Counted from the first letter of the stretch, positions 13,683 to 27,462 are shown. The stretch: 64,000 nucleotides of DNA from Poecilobothrus nobilitatus (GCA_947095535.1 OX352773.1:23333398-23397397); one strand, 5' to 3'. The notes: generated from the sequence alone by a model not told the origin. Made by a program: numbers and translations.

Positions 13683-16280
13683 TACTTTATCACCGACTCC
13701 GTTCTAAACATTGTAAATTAAAATTTTTCCTTAACAAAATTTATTTATATTTATTATTAATTTTATTTAAATTAAAGCTAAGATAATTTTTGAAATAATT
13801 ATACAATATGTCAATTACTCCACGTAAACTAAACTATGTCCAATATTATACATGTAAAAATACGTAAGAATTAAATCGTGGTACTTTTACTTTTTAGTTT
13901 TTGTAAAAAATATATATGTATCTATATATTGTAAGTATATATTTCATTCACAAAATATTCAATCAAAATATGCTTTAGCAATTTCTTTAGAAAAGGGTCG
14001 TAAAAAATTTGTAAAAAAAAAACAAAAAAAATTTAAAAAAATATATGGGATTTACGATAACTATCTTAAGTTATTCTAAAAAAAACTAAAAAATTCGAAA
14101 ATTTAATTTAATAAATTATTAAAAACTAATCTAAAAAAGCTTTACTTAAAACAATAATTGATAATATTCTGTAGCATTTTGATTTTTATCAATTTTTAAT
14201 TCTAAAAATATATTTATATTCTTACATAAGTATATATATTTTTGTATTAAATGCAATATTCTATAGTATGTATGTATGTTATATGCAAGTTAAAAACAAC
14301 ATATTATGCATAAATATAATATATATACTACATAATATATGCATTTAAATATGAATACATATATACATACTTGAAATGTACAAATTTTATACTAAAAAAT
14401 CAAAAGCTTTTTCAAAGGATTCTCAAACTTGAGTGTTCTTATTTTTTTTTTTTTTTATCATGATTATGATGGCATATTGTAAGTTGATACTTTATATATG
14501 AAAAGGAATGTTCATTCTTAGTGTCAAGAGATTGCGCTTATCTTTTTTTTTTTTTTCTCAAAGTTATTAAAAAAAAAAAAAAAAAAAAAAACATTTTAAT
14601 GTTTATTATCTATATATACTTGTATATTTATTTTGTTATTACCATTATCTGAATATATTATGTTTTATGAAAATTTCAATGGTTATTTTAATTGTATGTA
14701 TTAGATTTTTATTTAAATAATAAGTAACTATTATATTTATAACTGTATTAATTTTAGAGTAACGGTAAACTTTCAAAATAAAAATTATCTTTAGAATCAT
14801 TTTATTAAGCGCCTAATTAAACAATATATGTGAAACTTTATCAATAAAAATAAAATTTTTTGAAGACGATTTCTGTAAAATTTGGTTAGTCTAACGGAAC
14901 AGGTTCAGATATAACTACAAAATTTATATATTCATATCATGGGTAATTAAAAAAAACTAGACATCTCAAATTTTTTAAAAGATGATCAAGTTTTATGTCA
15001 ATAATTTGTGTAAAATTTTGTTAGTCTGGTGTAACGGTTTCGAGTATCTGTCATATAACTCCAAAATTTGAATAAACATATCTAAGTACTTACTTAAATC
15101 CGATATCATAAATTTTCGAATTATTATGTTCGTACGGATATCCTAGAGTTGATACTATCAACTGTCCACTTTTCATATATATATATATATATATATATAT
15201 TTCATTTGATGATAAATTGTGAAAGGTAACTAAATATTGTAATTTGAAATATTGAAAACAATTTAACATGAATATAAAAAAAAAAAATGTATAATATAAA
15301 AAACGAATAAATTCTAAATTTATCAATCAATTTTTTAAAATTTTGTTATACAATACACAAATTAACCTAATATCATAATTGCATATCCTTTTTTTATTTA
15401 TAAGTACCTACATATTATAAGTATATGTATATAATATGTGCAATATACATATTTATATTATTAATTAAACGATATATAGGTACAATATTATAAGAACGAA
15501 AAAGAAATTCAAAATTTTTATTTCTAAGATTTTTATTCAATTTATAATAATAATAATAGTAATTATTTTTTATTCAAATAAAATAAACTTGACCCAAGCA
15601 CTATTAGGTATATACTATTAAATTTGCTAGGACGAAAAACTGAAGAATGTATATTCACTTAGTTTTTTATTTTTTATTTTTTTTTTTCTATTTTTTATTT
15701 TTTTAATTCAGTTTTGTTTAATGTTATCTAAAACATAGTATGTAGGTTATGGTTATAATTTCACATCTTAAAGATCGAGAAGCAAGGACAATGTCATTTC
15801 AAAATAAAACGAAAAAAAAAAAAAAATTATAATAAAAAACAAGAAACAGAAAGAAAGAACAAGAAGATTTGGCAAGACTTTTTAATTTTTTTTTTGTTTT
15901 TTTTCAATGAACAGCTAAGAAAAAGAAGAAGTAAAACTCAATGTCACTTGAATACAGGTCAGGATTAAAAATTCAAGTATCAAAGTACCTACTATATAAA
16001 AAAAATGTCTCTTAGAATTGTATTTTTGCTTTCTGATTTTTTGTTTTTTTTTTTTTTAAATACAAGGATCTTTATTTTCTGTTATTGTGTAGGGGTTGGA
16101 AGTGGCCATGTGTATGTAATTAAAAAATGTTATAATTATTAAATTGTAAATGTAGGAAATACTATAAATTATATATAAACTTATAATTATTATTGTTTTT
16201 ATGCTTTAGATATATGATAAGATTTTTTAAAAGAAAAATATAAAAAATTTAAATTAAAAATTTATTGTTAAATTGCGAAA

Positions 16281-16320
16281 AATCATTACTATATAATAAT
16301 ATATATATATAGTAATGATT
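16281..16320. repeat. short palindrome
   Basis: AATCATTACTATATA (16281-16295) is the exact reverse complement of TATATAGTAATGATT (16306-16320), with a TA-rich loop. A 15-bp stem in intron sequence of unknown meaning. Confidence 0.8.
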
Positions 16321-16772
16321 AGATATAATTGTAAATATAGTTTTTAATGTTTTAACATTGATTACTTTAAGAAAAATCTATACTTTATTGAAAAAATCTA
16401 CATTTTAAATTTAAAAATATGTTTTCGAAACCCCCCATCATATTTTTATATAGTTGGATTTTATTTCTGGGAATAAATATAAGGTGTTCAGTTCAAGAAA
16501 GTATCTCTTAAAGTATCTCTTAATACTTCAGAATTTTCATGTTAAGAAAAAATTTTAATAAAAAATGAAATATTTTAAAAGAAATTATGCAATTTTATAA
16601 TGTTTTATATCAACGTATATACCTTTAAAAAAATTTCTTTCACTTAAGTACACCTTCAGTTTAAATTATTGAGTTTGTTAATAAAATTTAAATAGTTCGA
16701 TGCACATTTAACATTTTATTAAAGTATACAAAAAAAAAAAGCTATTTTTAGTTTTTAAATATCCTATAGAAA

Positions 16773-16969
16773 AGTCCTCGGTGGCCTAGTGGGTAAGGGC
16801 ATATAAAATACGCTGTAAACACCGAGGGAGTGTGGCTTTGAATCCCATACACGTCGTAAGAGTTATTCCCCCTTACGACATTTACAGCCACGCCTGAACA
16901 GGAAAGGCTGTTAAATTTCCTGTCCACATTTATGTGGCAGAGAAATGCAATAAAAAAAAAAAAAAGAAA
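16773..16969 (+). mobile_element. tRNA-derived SINE with target-site duplication
   Basis: The head has a polymerase III A box (TGGCCTAGTGGG) and a B-box-like GGCTTTGAATCCC about 45 bases later. A tRNA-unrelated body of about 115 bases follows, containing the small stem GTCGTAA/TTACGAC, and the element ends in an A-rich tail. The flanks carry an exact 16-bp target duplication, AAATATCCTATAGAAA, at 16757-16772 and 16970-16985. The intact duplication shows a fairly recent LINE-driven insertion in the sense direction of para. Confidence 0.93.
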
Positions 16970-17940
16970 AAATATCCTATAGAAAGAAATTTGTTCCAAA
17001 ATTGTTTTTGTATATCGAAAATAAAATTGAAATTCAACATTTTTCGTATATATTTTTATAAAAGTCTATTTTAAATTTTTTTTATGAAAAAATAACTAAC
17101 AAAAAACAAAAATAAAAAAAAAAAACAAATTACTTTATTTCAATACTTAATTACAACTTATTTACTATCAATTCAATTTCACGAAAATAAAACTAAAAAA
17201 TATAATCACACAAACAATCAAAATAATTTCGTGCCTTTTTCAATGTTTTTACATGTACATCATAATATATATATATATATATATATGTGTATATATATAT
17301 ATATAAACAATTTACATTAGGTTATTTAAATGCCATTTTTGTATTTATTTAATAAAAAAATAAAATAAAATAAAATAACACAAAATATTACCATAAAGGG
17401 CAAATAATAAAAATGTAAAAAGGAAAATATGAAAATCAATAAATTTAAGGACGAAAATAGATCGTTTTAACGCGTTATCTATGTTATAAAGTCTTAAAAA
17501 ATGATTGTGCTTATATTTCAAAATTCGATTTGTATTGTACATTTTCTTTTTATTTTTTTTAAGTCAGCTTTTTACTATATATACTCTCTCTTTCTTCTTT
17601 TGCCTTCAATTACTTAATTATATTAGAAGACTCTTAGATAAAAATTAACGTTATAACAAGATATGTTATAAATTATTTGTTTTATTATAAGTTTTATTTT
17701 TTCAAATACATACATGGTTTCGGTTCGAATGCATTAGTCCCAAATTAAATTGGTTTTTATTAAATTAAATATTTATTCAATTATATTGTATTAGATTAGA
17801 TTATTTAAGAAGGATATAAATGACATTCCGACCTTTTGATGTATTTAGATATATTGTGCTCTCGCTATTACTATGTTTTATATGTAATTTGTCTTAACTT
17901 ATAATACTTATGCCATACCTACTAACTCTAAGAAACTAAA

Positions 17941-18166
17941 GATCTGTAGATGGTTTCGTGGTGACAGTTCATCTTTGGTAAAGTGATATGCTGCTAGGTG
18001 CACATATCTTGCTCGAAGTAAAACTCCGCAGTTTTTGAGAATGTGTCCTGGAGATTCTTCTTATTTTTGAAAAAATTTGCATCCACCATTGTTTCCTATT
18101 TCAATTTTTTTTAAGAGACAGGATTATTTTTAGCCTTTTTAATATTCTGCCAATGTGAGTTTTACC
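17941..18166 (-). pseudogene. remnant of non-LTR retrotransposon (LINE) ORF 3' end
   Basis: On the minus strand the translation contains KTHIGRILKRLK and, in another frame, GGCKFFQK followed by a stop and then EESPGHILKNCGVLLRARYV and HLAAYHFTKDELSPRN. This resembles the Cys/His-rich tail after the reverse transcriptase of Jockey/I-type LINEs (pattern GH..IG....C..C..EEE...HIL..C..L...R). Stops and at least one frame change show decay. The family is not certain. Confidence 0.55.
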
Positions 18167-18883
18167 TATTTACTTTAAATTGTTTAAAAGTTATTAAAGA
18201 ATTTCCTGTATCATTTTGTCAAATATTACGACATATTATTATGCCGTGAATATTTTTGTAAGAAAATTTTGTTTGAATTTGTGTAAATTTTGCAGATTTC
18301 TACAGTTCTAAAGACAATAACGGTCTATGACAATTTTTTTGTTATATTCCTGTATTATATCTGAAGCTTAAAACTAATAAACACACTCAAGCAGTTACTT
18401 AAACCCAATACATCAGAGGAAATACAAAACTCTTAAATAAAGTTGCTATAATTCACTTTATTTTTTCAATTAGTAGACGCATTTTGTTATGCCATTGTTT
18501 TACCGTTACGACTGTACTGTAAAAAAAAGTAATTAAAACCTATAGTCTACTTTAAATACCAATAGAATACAAACTATTGATTGATAGTAAAAGCCGAAAC
18601 TATTATAAAAATAGTCTTCACATAAATTAAAGCAAGGAATTGCAAAAATGTGTCATTATTTTATAGATATTCATAGTTAATTGTTTCTGTCATCTATCCT
18701 ATGTGAAATTAATTTTTAAGATTACAAATATAAATAGTATTTTTAATTATTTCCTATTTATTTCCTAATTTCCGCAATTGATTGTAACACCCTGTGTAAC
18801 ATAATATATTATTATGAAATAGTATTTTAATATATAAAATTTTATTTACTAAATAATCTAAAAAAAAATTCCCATTTCAATAG

Positions 18884-18975
18884 CTATGTGACGATGGGTA
18901 TAGACTTGGGTAATCTCGCAGCCTTAAGAACGTTCAGGGTATTGCGAGCCCTCAAAACGGTAGCTATTGTACCAG
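18884..18975 (+). CDS. para: para exon: domain I S3-S4
   Basis: GC|C restores the Ala codon, then [20 protein letters not shown] and [10 protein letters not shown]. This is the end of IS3, the short outer loop and the IS4 voltage sensor, with basic residues spaced every third position (R..R..R..K). It ends one base into a Gly codon before GTAAAT. Identical in sequence to Drosophila para over this stretch. Confidence 0.97.
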
Positions 18976-19050
18976 GTAAATAAATATATGTTATAACTAT
19001 AATATTTTTTATACAGAAATTTTTACAAAAAAAAATTCTTTTTCATATAG

Positions 19051-19324
19051 GTTTAAAGACTATCGTTGGTGCTGTCATAGAATCAGTTAAAAACCTGCGC
19101 GATGTGATAATTTTAACAATGTTTTCATTATCAGTTTTCGCTTTGATGGGCCTTCAAATTTATATGGGTGTTTTAACACAAAAGTGCATTTTAAGATTTC
19201 CCCTGGATGGGTCCTGGGGTAATCTAACCGATGAAAATTGGGAGCATTTTTGCCATAATGAAACCAATTGGTATCATGATAAATCCGGTAACACTCCATT
19301 ATGTGGTAATTCATCTGGTGCTGG
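19051..19324 (+). CDS. para: para exon: domain I S4-S5 linker, S5, outer pore loop
   Basis: A 75-base intron (18976-19050) precedes it. It encodes [20 protein letters not shown] (S4-S5 linker) and IS5 ([20 protein letters not shown]), then the extracellular loop [20 protein letters not shown]...[11 protein letters not shown]-glycosylation motifs NLT, NET and NSS are visible in the loop. The loop [19 protein letters not shown] differs from Drosophila, as expected for the most variable extracellular part. Ends with two bases of Gly. Confidence 0.96.
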
Positions 19325-19395
19325 GTAAAAATAAAAAAAAAACACATATAATTAAAACAAAAATATTTAATTATTTTTTTTTTTATATATTTTAG

Positions 19396-19705
19396 CCCCT
19401 GTAAAGAAGATTACGTATGTTTGCAAGGTTATGGTGATAATCCCGATTATGGTTATACTAGTTTTGATTCCTTTGGTTGGGCATTTTTATCAGCCTTTCG
19501 CCTTATGACACAAGATTATTGGGAAAATTTATATCAATTAGTTTTACGATCAGCAGGTCCATGGCACATGTTATTTTTTATTGTCATTATATTCTTAGGT
19601 TCATTTTATCTTGTTAACTTGATATTGGCTATTGTCGCTATGTCATACGATGAATTGCAAAAAAAAGCAGAAGAAGAAGAAGCTGCTGAAGAAGAAGCTA
19701 TGAGA
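19396..19705 (+). CDS. para: para exon: domain I pore loop and S6
   Basis: Begins [20 protein letters not shown]. The pore helix [20 protein letters not shown] carries the Asp of the DEKA selectivity filter (TQD). IS6 follows ([37 protein letters not shown]), with the inner-gate residues unchanged. It ends phase 0 at AMR before the weak donor GTAATA. The end lies in the conserved acidic/Ala stretch where the I-II linker begins. Confidence 0.96.
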
Positions 19706-19779
19706 GTAATATATCAAATATATTCTATGAAAATTTTGTATTAATATTATTATTTTGTTTTTTTGTTTTTCTTGAATAG

Positions 19780-20064
19780 GAAGCTGAAGAAGCAGCTGCT
19801 GCTAAAGCTGCAAAAGCGGAAGATAGAGCTGCGGCTGCTGCTGCAGCTGCAGAAGCAGCAGCACATCCAGAAATGGTAAAAAGTCCCTCTGATTTTTCGT
19901 GTCACAGTTATGAGCTATTCGTTGGACAGGAAAAGGGCAACGATGACAACAACAAGGAGAAAATGTCCATCCGTAGCGAAGGATTGGAGTCGGTGAGCGA
20001 AATGCAAAGACCAACCGCACCTACAGCTTATCCATCCGCAACTAAGGTCCGTAAAGTCAGTACG
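19780..20064 (+). CDS. para: para exon: start of I-II linker
   Basis: Ninety-five codons, phase 0 on both sides. An Ala/Glu-rich coil ([20 protein letters not shown]), partly GCN-repeat coded, is followed by [40 protein letters not shown] and ATKVRKVST. Cytoplasmic. RKVS is a basophilic kinase-type site in the regulatory I-II linker. Reading through the donor stays open to 20304 but gives only intron-like sequence, so splicing at GTAAGT is preferred. Confidence 0.95.
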
Positions 20065-23000
20065 GTAAGTATGACCGGGCTATGTGTTATTATGTCATGT
20101 ATTTGTTTTATGTCTTTCTTTTTTATTTATTTTTTTATTTTTTTTTTGTGTTTTTTGTTTCTTTTACGTTTTACTCTGTTTTATTTTGTTTCATATATTA
20201 ATCTTTTTTTGTATATAAAATTTTTTTTGAGGAATGTTTATTTTAATACGTATGTATGTTTTTCATATATATGCATATGTATGTATGTCAGTGATACATC
20301 CTGATAATCAAATAGTTTAATTACTTTTCACATTACGTTCGATCTTACAAATAAATATATATATATATTTATGCTGCTCTATATTTTTAATGCTTTAATT
20401 TCCACTTAATATTTATTTTGATTGCAAATTATATTTTGTTATATAGATTAAAAAGCAGCTATAATATTTTTCAATAAATCAGGTTATATTTTTTTTTTTT
20501 TTAGTTGATTTATTATTTTATTTTATTTTAAAAAGGAAGGAATTTCTAAACAAAGACTTAAATTTGAGAAACTTAATGGAATCAAATCCAGGTTCTTTTA
20601 AATTAAGTTCAATAAGAGCATGTTTTATTTTTTTTTGGTTTCGATCACTTTGAAAATTAATTTTGATATTATGATATTTCGTTTTTCAATTTGACTAATT
20701 AATAAAATTTATATAAAAAAAAAATCATAAAAATAAAATATCCTTAATAATTTCACAAAAAAAAAAAAAAAATGGAAACAGAAAAAAAAAAAACATTTCC
20801 TTTCTTTTTCATATGAAATCATTTCCTTTTTATTTTGTCAAGTATTTTGCAGCAAAAAAAAAAAAATTTTTTTTTTCACTAATTAAATATATGGATATTA
20901 AATAATTTTTATAAAATAAAAATTACATATTTAGATTGTTAGAACAAATTTATTAAAAATTAAAGAACGAAGTGATTGGAATAATCTTTTGGCTTTTGTT
21001 ATTTTTATTAGTAAAAGTGCGGTAAAATTATATTTTTGGTACTAAACTATTTATCATTATTATATAAATAAATGTATTAAAAGAAAGTACGTACTAAATT
21101 TTTGTTAAGTTCCGTTAAAACTTTTCGATTAATCAACTTTTTAAAGATTTTTTCCATTTTTTTTTATTGTCATGTCAAATATAAACTGTATATCAAATTG
21201 ATTTAGTTCAATCTTTGAAAAAGCGTTGTTCCTTTCCAAAAGAATTTTTTGGATTGATCTTAACATTAACCATAGTTACAACAATAAATCAAAGTTCTTT
21301 TTTATTTTTTGGCTTTTTGTTTTTTTTAAGATTTCAAAAAACTTGAAAAAAACTTAGATCACGTTTTAATTTAAAAAAAACAAATTTATCTAAAATAGTT
21401 GATAAAATTTACAACTGTCAGACAATAATTTTCAAATTTAATTCGTAAAAGTTATCAGTAAAAGATCAATTTTCTTTTTGCATACTTTTAGTTGTTAATT
21501 CGAAAAACAAAAAAAAATGTTAAACTATGGTAAAATAAATCAAAATTTGAAAAAGAATTTTGAAACTTATTTTTCATTAATGTTTTCATCAATCCGTAAC
21601 GCTTTGTCATTCGTATTCATACCGCCATGTTTCCAAAAATATAAATTAACTTATAAAAATATTTATAATTTTCGCGGAATAAAACAAAAATTTCTATATG
21701 GTAGTATCAAATATAAACACTATTGTTAACACTGTTGAATTAATTTTGCACTATTTAGCACTATTTTACGGGATAAAATGCAATTACCAAATGAAACATC
21801 GAATCGTTAATAATAAATCGTACACCATCTAAAAATAAACTAAATTAAAGTTATTTATTTTTTAGTAATATTGCAAACATATTAAAAATATTGCAAAAAT
21901 AAAATTAAATATTTTCATGAAATATTTTTATATATTCGTAAACTATCAGATTGTAACCAAGATCGAAAAGAGAACTATCACTATAAACATTTCGTTGGTT
22001 TGGCTAAACGCTTTGACCGAAATATTTTAAAATTTCTAGAAATTTTATTTTTTGAAAAAAAAAAAGGAAACCCCGTTTGAATCAACACATCTGTTCAAAA
22101 AATTTTGTCAATTTTCTATGAAAAAAAAATTGCTTGAAAATTTGTATGGTTCTTTTACTTGAAGAAGAACCGCACGTGTGGTTATGTTTTTGTCTTAATT
22201 TTTTTTTATTTTTAAAAATAATATTAATAAATTTTATACTCGTATTCATTCGACGCTAAAAGAAAAATATGCATTACAACATTTGCTAAAGCAATGAATT
22301 GTATATTTAAAACTATAAATTTAAAAATAAATTTATTATTTTTTTTTTTTATTTCTGACTTGTTAAATCTAATATTATCTAAATAAAGTAAAATATTTTG
22401 TCAACATGAGAGTACATATTTAATTCTTGCGGAATTATTTTATAATTTATACCATAGCGTTTTATTTTTAATTAAATACAACATTCTGTTAATATGTCAA
22501 ATCTACTTAATGTCTCTCTTGATCTTAATTAAGTCAGTTCGAGACTCGAGAGTCGAAACAATTGTTTAGAAACATTTTATGTGTAAACAAAAGTACGACA
22601 TATTATTATCTTGATCGGATTGTAAAACTTCAATTTGATGTTGCAAATATCAGTTTGGAAATAATATTATGTGCATATTTCACATATGAAAGAAAAATGG
22701 AATTGTTAAATTCCATAATTTTTTAACTATATGTATAATTGTTATAATTATACAAGAATTAGTTTCTTATACTATCTACTGATATTTACTTAACATTATA
22801 TAAATGACATTAAATTAAAAGTTTGATAAAACTTTGACAGTAAAAATATGTCTGTCATATTTTTACGTTTCAATACATTTTATATGAAAAACATTCTGTC
22901 TCATCGAGGTTTGACCTAAATTAATAGTAAGAAAGTTATCAACTCATGAGTTCTGCATAATGAAGAACGTGACACAAAAATATGAAATGTTTTCAAATTC

Positions 23001-26000
23001 ATAAATATGTATTATTCTGTTAATTTTTTTTAAATTTAATTCTCAAAATTCAAAATACAAGTATTCAACTATATTCAATCAAGCCAAGACAATAACAAGA
23101 AAAATAATGTAAATAGAAAGATGTTGGTGCAACATAAATATTTAGAAACATGTTCTATGCCTACCAGTAAATGCATATGAAACAAATGAGTGTAATTTTT
23201 TTGTTCTGACATCTTATAGTGCCTATACTAACTATCATTTGGTTAAATGTAACGAACTCTTTAGTAATAACAAAATAAAAATAATAAATTACAATAATTA
23301 TTATTCCTTAGTTACTGTTATAATATTTTTTCGTTTAATAGTGATATTCTAGTGCAAAATATCTAACTGCTAAAAAATATTATATATACGTGTATACATA
23401 TAATTAGTTGCATTAGTTTAGAAGAAAACCAATTATGAATAATGATAGGAAGTAATTTGATTATTAAAAAATTTTGGCACGTTTAAAATTATTTCTTTTT
23501 CTATTATAATATTGTTAAACCTTTTATTCAAAAAATATTTTTGTTTAATTATTTAGATTTGATAGACAAATAAAATAGGTTCAATAATCAAGATAAAAAT
23601 GAATTTATTTTTGACAGAATATTTGAAAACAAAAATTTAGTTCACTGACCCACATCCTACAGGGAAAGAGCTAGAAAATTAAAACTTCTTTCAAATTAGT
23701 ATTTAATAGGGAAGGTTTAGACCGATGTTAATGTAGTTAGAACTTCAGTTGTCAAAATTACTTTGATAACCGTTCCTTTGTTTGCATTCTTACCGCACAT
23801 TCCTTCAGATAATTAAAAAAAAAAAATTTTATTGAAAAATGGAATTCTAATCTTTAGAAAAATTTTCCAATTAAAATCTAAAAATTTCTATTAAATTAAA
23901 ATAAGATTCAATTTTTCCAAGAAATTGTTTGACATATATTATTTATAGCAAATTGTAAATGAATCATTTGAATTTAGCGCTACAAAATAACTGTAGCGCA
24001 CGTGCAAATTTTCTACTGAACGGTTTTAAACTAAAGTGATTGTGCTACACGAATATTGCAACAAAAATTTCTATACCTAATGTGTGGCGACTTTTTATAT
24101 TTACGTTTATGTTTTTACATTTTGATATAAAAATTATAAAATAAAAATATTAGTAATTAAAAAATAAAATATACTTTTCATTGTCTCTACGCCATAAATT
24201 TATTTTGCAGTGGGAATTCCATTCTTCTTTTTTGAATCCTAAATTTTAGGAATTTTAGTTAGCTAAATTTTTGTTTTGTATTGAACTTTTTACAAATATA
24301 TATTTTATTCGTAACAGAATGATAAATTTTTAATTATGTATATTAGAACAGATCAATATTCATTTTTAAAATAATAGAACAATAAAATTTTTTTTTTTTT
24401 TTTTGAATATTTAAGTATATTTGTACTCAGCTCCAAAGAAATACTTACGAAATTTTGAATTATACCATAATAAATACTGAAGCAATCTTAACTGCAAAAT
24501 ATGTATATATGTATGTTATTTGAGATTTATGACATGAAATATTTGTGAAAAAAAAATAAAATTAAAATATTATTTTAAAATTAATATTTTCATTTATCTT
24601 ATATCTAATTCAAAAAAAACCAATATACAAAATCAGCTCTATATGTTAATGTTATCTCTTCTTTAAAATTTATTAACTATACATACATGTATTAATATTT
24701 TTAATGACATATAAACAAAATTCGAATTTTTGACGTTTTTCTAAAGATTATTTTAGAGTCGTTTTATAACTCACAGCATAACATGACATTTTTGAAAAAA
24801 AAAAAAAAAATTTAATAATATTATATTTCTCTTCATTTCTGTATGTATATAGATTACAATGTAACGCTATAGCGCTACATATTTTTAGAAATTACTTATT
24901 TGTGATTTATGTGAAATTGTTGTGAATAGATTGGAGACATAAAACATTTCAATTTTAATGTTTGTTTATACTCGTATAAACAGTGTGTTTTATCACTTTT
25001 ATCGGTTGAGTTTTTAGCTGTTGCTACCTGTATTTAACAAATCGTTCATACAGACTTTTATCAAGATCTCTACAAAGATATTAGATAAATTTTATAAATT
25101 TTTTCTTTTTGACAGCATACAAAGTTATATTTGACTGTCAATAACCACAAAAAAAAAATCAAAACAAGATTTCAAAATTTCTATATTTTAAATGCACAAT
25201 AAAATAATTAAAAAAAAAAATAATATACCTACTGTTTTTTAATTTTTAAAAAATTATAAAATAAAGAATCAAATGCCTAAATTCCTAAAATTATGCATTT
25301 TAGTATTTTTTTTTTATTAAAAACAAAAATAAAGTTACATTCAATAAAACCTATTTTTAGCACATTTTCAAAAAATTTTTGTAAAAATGTGCCTATTAGT
25401 TTTTTTTTTCATCTTTGTTTGCAAATAAACTTTGTTAATAAAACTATTACTTTACAAAATAAACTTTCAAAATCGAGATAATTTGAATAGGTATATGTCA
25501 AATTTCCCTAGTCGTTTTTTTATTGATCTCTAATCAGATAATAAAATAAAAAATGCAGTATATCATATAAAAATCTCCTAAATTTCGTGAATTAGAAAAA
25601 AGAAAATAAAACGCCTATACGACGATTTCTACTTAAAAGAAGTGAGCAAGTTTGGAAAAAAAATCGTCCAATCTGGCAATCCTGGCAATATAGATTAATT
25701 ACATTTTCCTATTGTGAATTATTTTTAAATTCACAATTAAAATCTTTAAAAAACAACATGATGTATTTTAGAGGAAATTCAAAATGTAAAAATTTAAAAA
25801 GTAATTTTGTAATACATTTTCATATGGATGTACATTATTACCGTCATTTATTATGGATTACTGAGCTTATTTAAATTAAATAAAAATTTCTTTAGTACAT
25901 TTTTTTTTCGAACTGATTATAACTATTACATACAGTTTTTAAAAAGGAATTTATTTTATTTGTCTGTCATTATAGAATGTTAAATCTTTTTTGTAAGCAT

Positions 26001-26997
26001 TTTTTTTTTATTGAATCTTAAATTTTTTTATTTGTTTTTCTTATGTCCTTCCATAGAATATTTATTTAGTAGTTTTTTTTTTTTTTTCATAATCCTTTTT
26101 TAGAATTTGTAAAGTAAAAAAAAAAAAATTAAAAGTAAAATAAAAAAAAAAACCATAAAGTTAAATTGCAACTTTTAATTTTACATAATTATAGTAAAAC
26201 TTACTTATAATTTTTATTTCTAATTTAATTCTCTTTATTATCCAAAAATAGCTTAATTTAATTAAAAAAAAAAAAAAGAAAAAGTAGTTTCTTCTTATAC
26301 TTAGTATTTTTAAAAGTTTTAAAGTAAAAATAATTTTTATTATATACATATAATTTGAGTATTTAGATCAATTTTGATTTTATATTTGCATTGATTTTTT
26401 TTTTTTTTTTTTTTTTGAGTTATTAAAAATTAGTTTAAATGTTTAACTATTAGAAATCATCCGTAATGAGTTGTAGTGAAATCCGAGCAATTATGATTTT
26501 TGAAGAAGAAAAAAAAGTAAAATTTGAAAATATAATATTAAATAATTTATTCTTATCTTATTTATGCAATAAGATAAGAATTAATTACTTCAAAAATCTG
26601 GGCTCCAACGATAATAATAAGGTAGGTTTTCAAACATTTTTAAAATCCCGATAATCCCTTAGCAGCAGCAGCATAATAAATTAGATATTTGTTTTATTAA
26701 ATGAAAAGTTAATATTTAAAAAAAAAAAGAAAAAGAAATTATGGATTCATTTTGATTTATTCTATTTCAAATTTTTCTGATATAGAATAGAATCCATTTA
26801 GTTTTAAATTAGATTAAATAAAAAAAAAAAAAACAAAATTCATTTAATAGATTTGGCTTTAAAAATATATAGTTTTTAATCTAAAACTTATACGATTCAG
26901 AGCCAATTGGTAAAAAAAATATTTAAATACAAAAATTAAAAAATAATAAACAAAAAAAAAAATGATTATTTTTTCTCTCTTTTCCTCCGTTTATTAG
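20065..26997 (+). other. intron (6.9 kb) in the I-II linker
   Basis: From GTAAGT to TTATTAG. AT-rich throughout, with many A/T runs. No transposon ends or coding similarity recognised. The open frame at 26466-26654 ends near AATAATAAG|GTAGGT, which resembles a donor, but no matching para peptide is known to me. Confidence 0.8.
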
Positions 26998-27060
26998 GCT
27001 TCTCTATCCTTACCTGGATCGCCTTTTAATCCTCGCAGAGGATCACGTGGTTCACATCAG
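26998..27060 (+). CDS. para: para small exon: I-II linker, PKA-type site
   Basis: Twenty-one codons, phase 0: ASLSLPGSPFNPRRGSRGS then HQ. Matches the Drosophila segment SLSLPGSPFNIRRGSRSSHK. RRGS fits the protein kinase A consensus; regulation of this linker by PKA is known for sodium channels, so this is a plausible modulatory site. Acceptor TTATTAG, donor CAG|GTACTT. Confidence 0.95.
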
Positions 27061-27281
27061 GTACTTTTTAAATGTATTATGTAATTTTAACTTTAATTTT
27101 TTTTTTTTTGTTATTTTATTTGAAAGTTTAAAGTAGGTATACAAAAAGTTTTAATCAAAAAAAAAAAACTATATTTTACGTAGATTCTATCGATGGTTTT
27201 TTTTTTTTAATATTGATAAATTTATGCTATAGAAAATGTAAATACAAATATTCAATGATTATAAATTAACGAAAATTTCAG

Positions 27282-27462
27282 TTTACGATACGAAATGGTC
27301 GTGGACGTTTCGGTGTTCCAGGTAGTGATCGTAAACCGTTAGTTTTATCAACATATCTGGATGCACAAGAACATCTACCATATGCAGATGATTCAAATGC
27401 AGTTACACCAATGTCTGAAGAGAATGGTGCGATAATTGTTCCCGTATACTATGGAAACCTAG
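27282..27462 (+). CDS. para: para exon: I-II linker
   Basis: [60 protein letters not shown], then one base of Gly before GTAGTC. One of the best conserved parts of the cytoplasmic linker, easily aligned to Drosophila para ([20 protein letters not shown] there). Phase 0 start, phase 1 end. Confidence 0.96.

Noticed and set aside
16773..16850. Possible functional tRNA gene
   Set aside because: A and B boxes are present, but the cloverleaf is not intact, and the A tail and target duplication show a SINE.
19873..20304. Continuation of the para reading frame past 20064
   Set aside because: Beyond GTAAGT the translation is Phe/Tyr-rich intron sequence; the conserved next residues (SLSLPGSPF) are found at 26998.
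26466..26654. 62-codon open frame ending near a GTAGGT donor-like site in the I-II linker intron
   Set aside because: No para peptide corresponds, no convincing acceptor in phase, and AT-rich composition.
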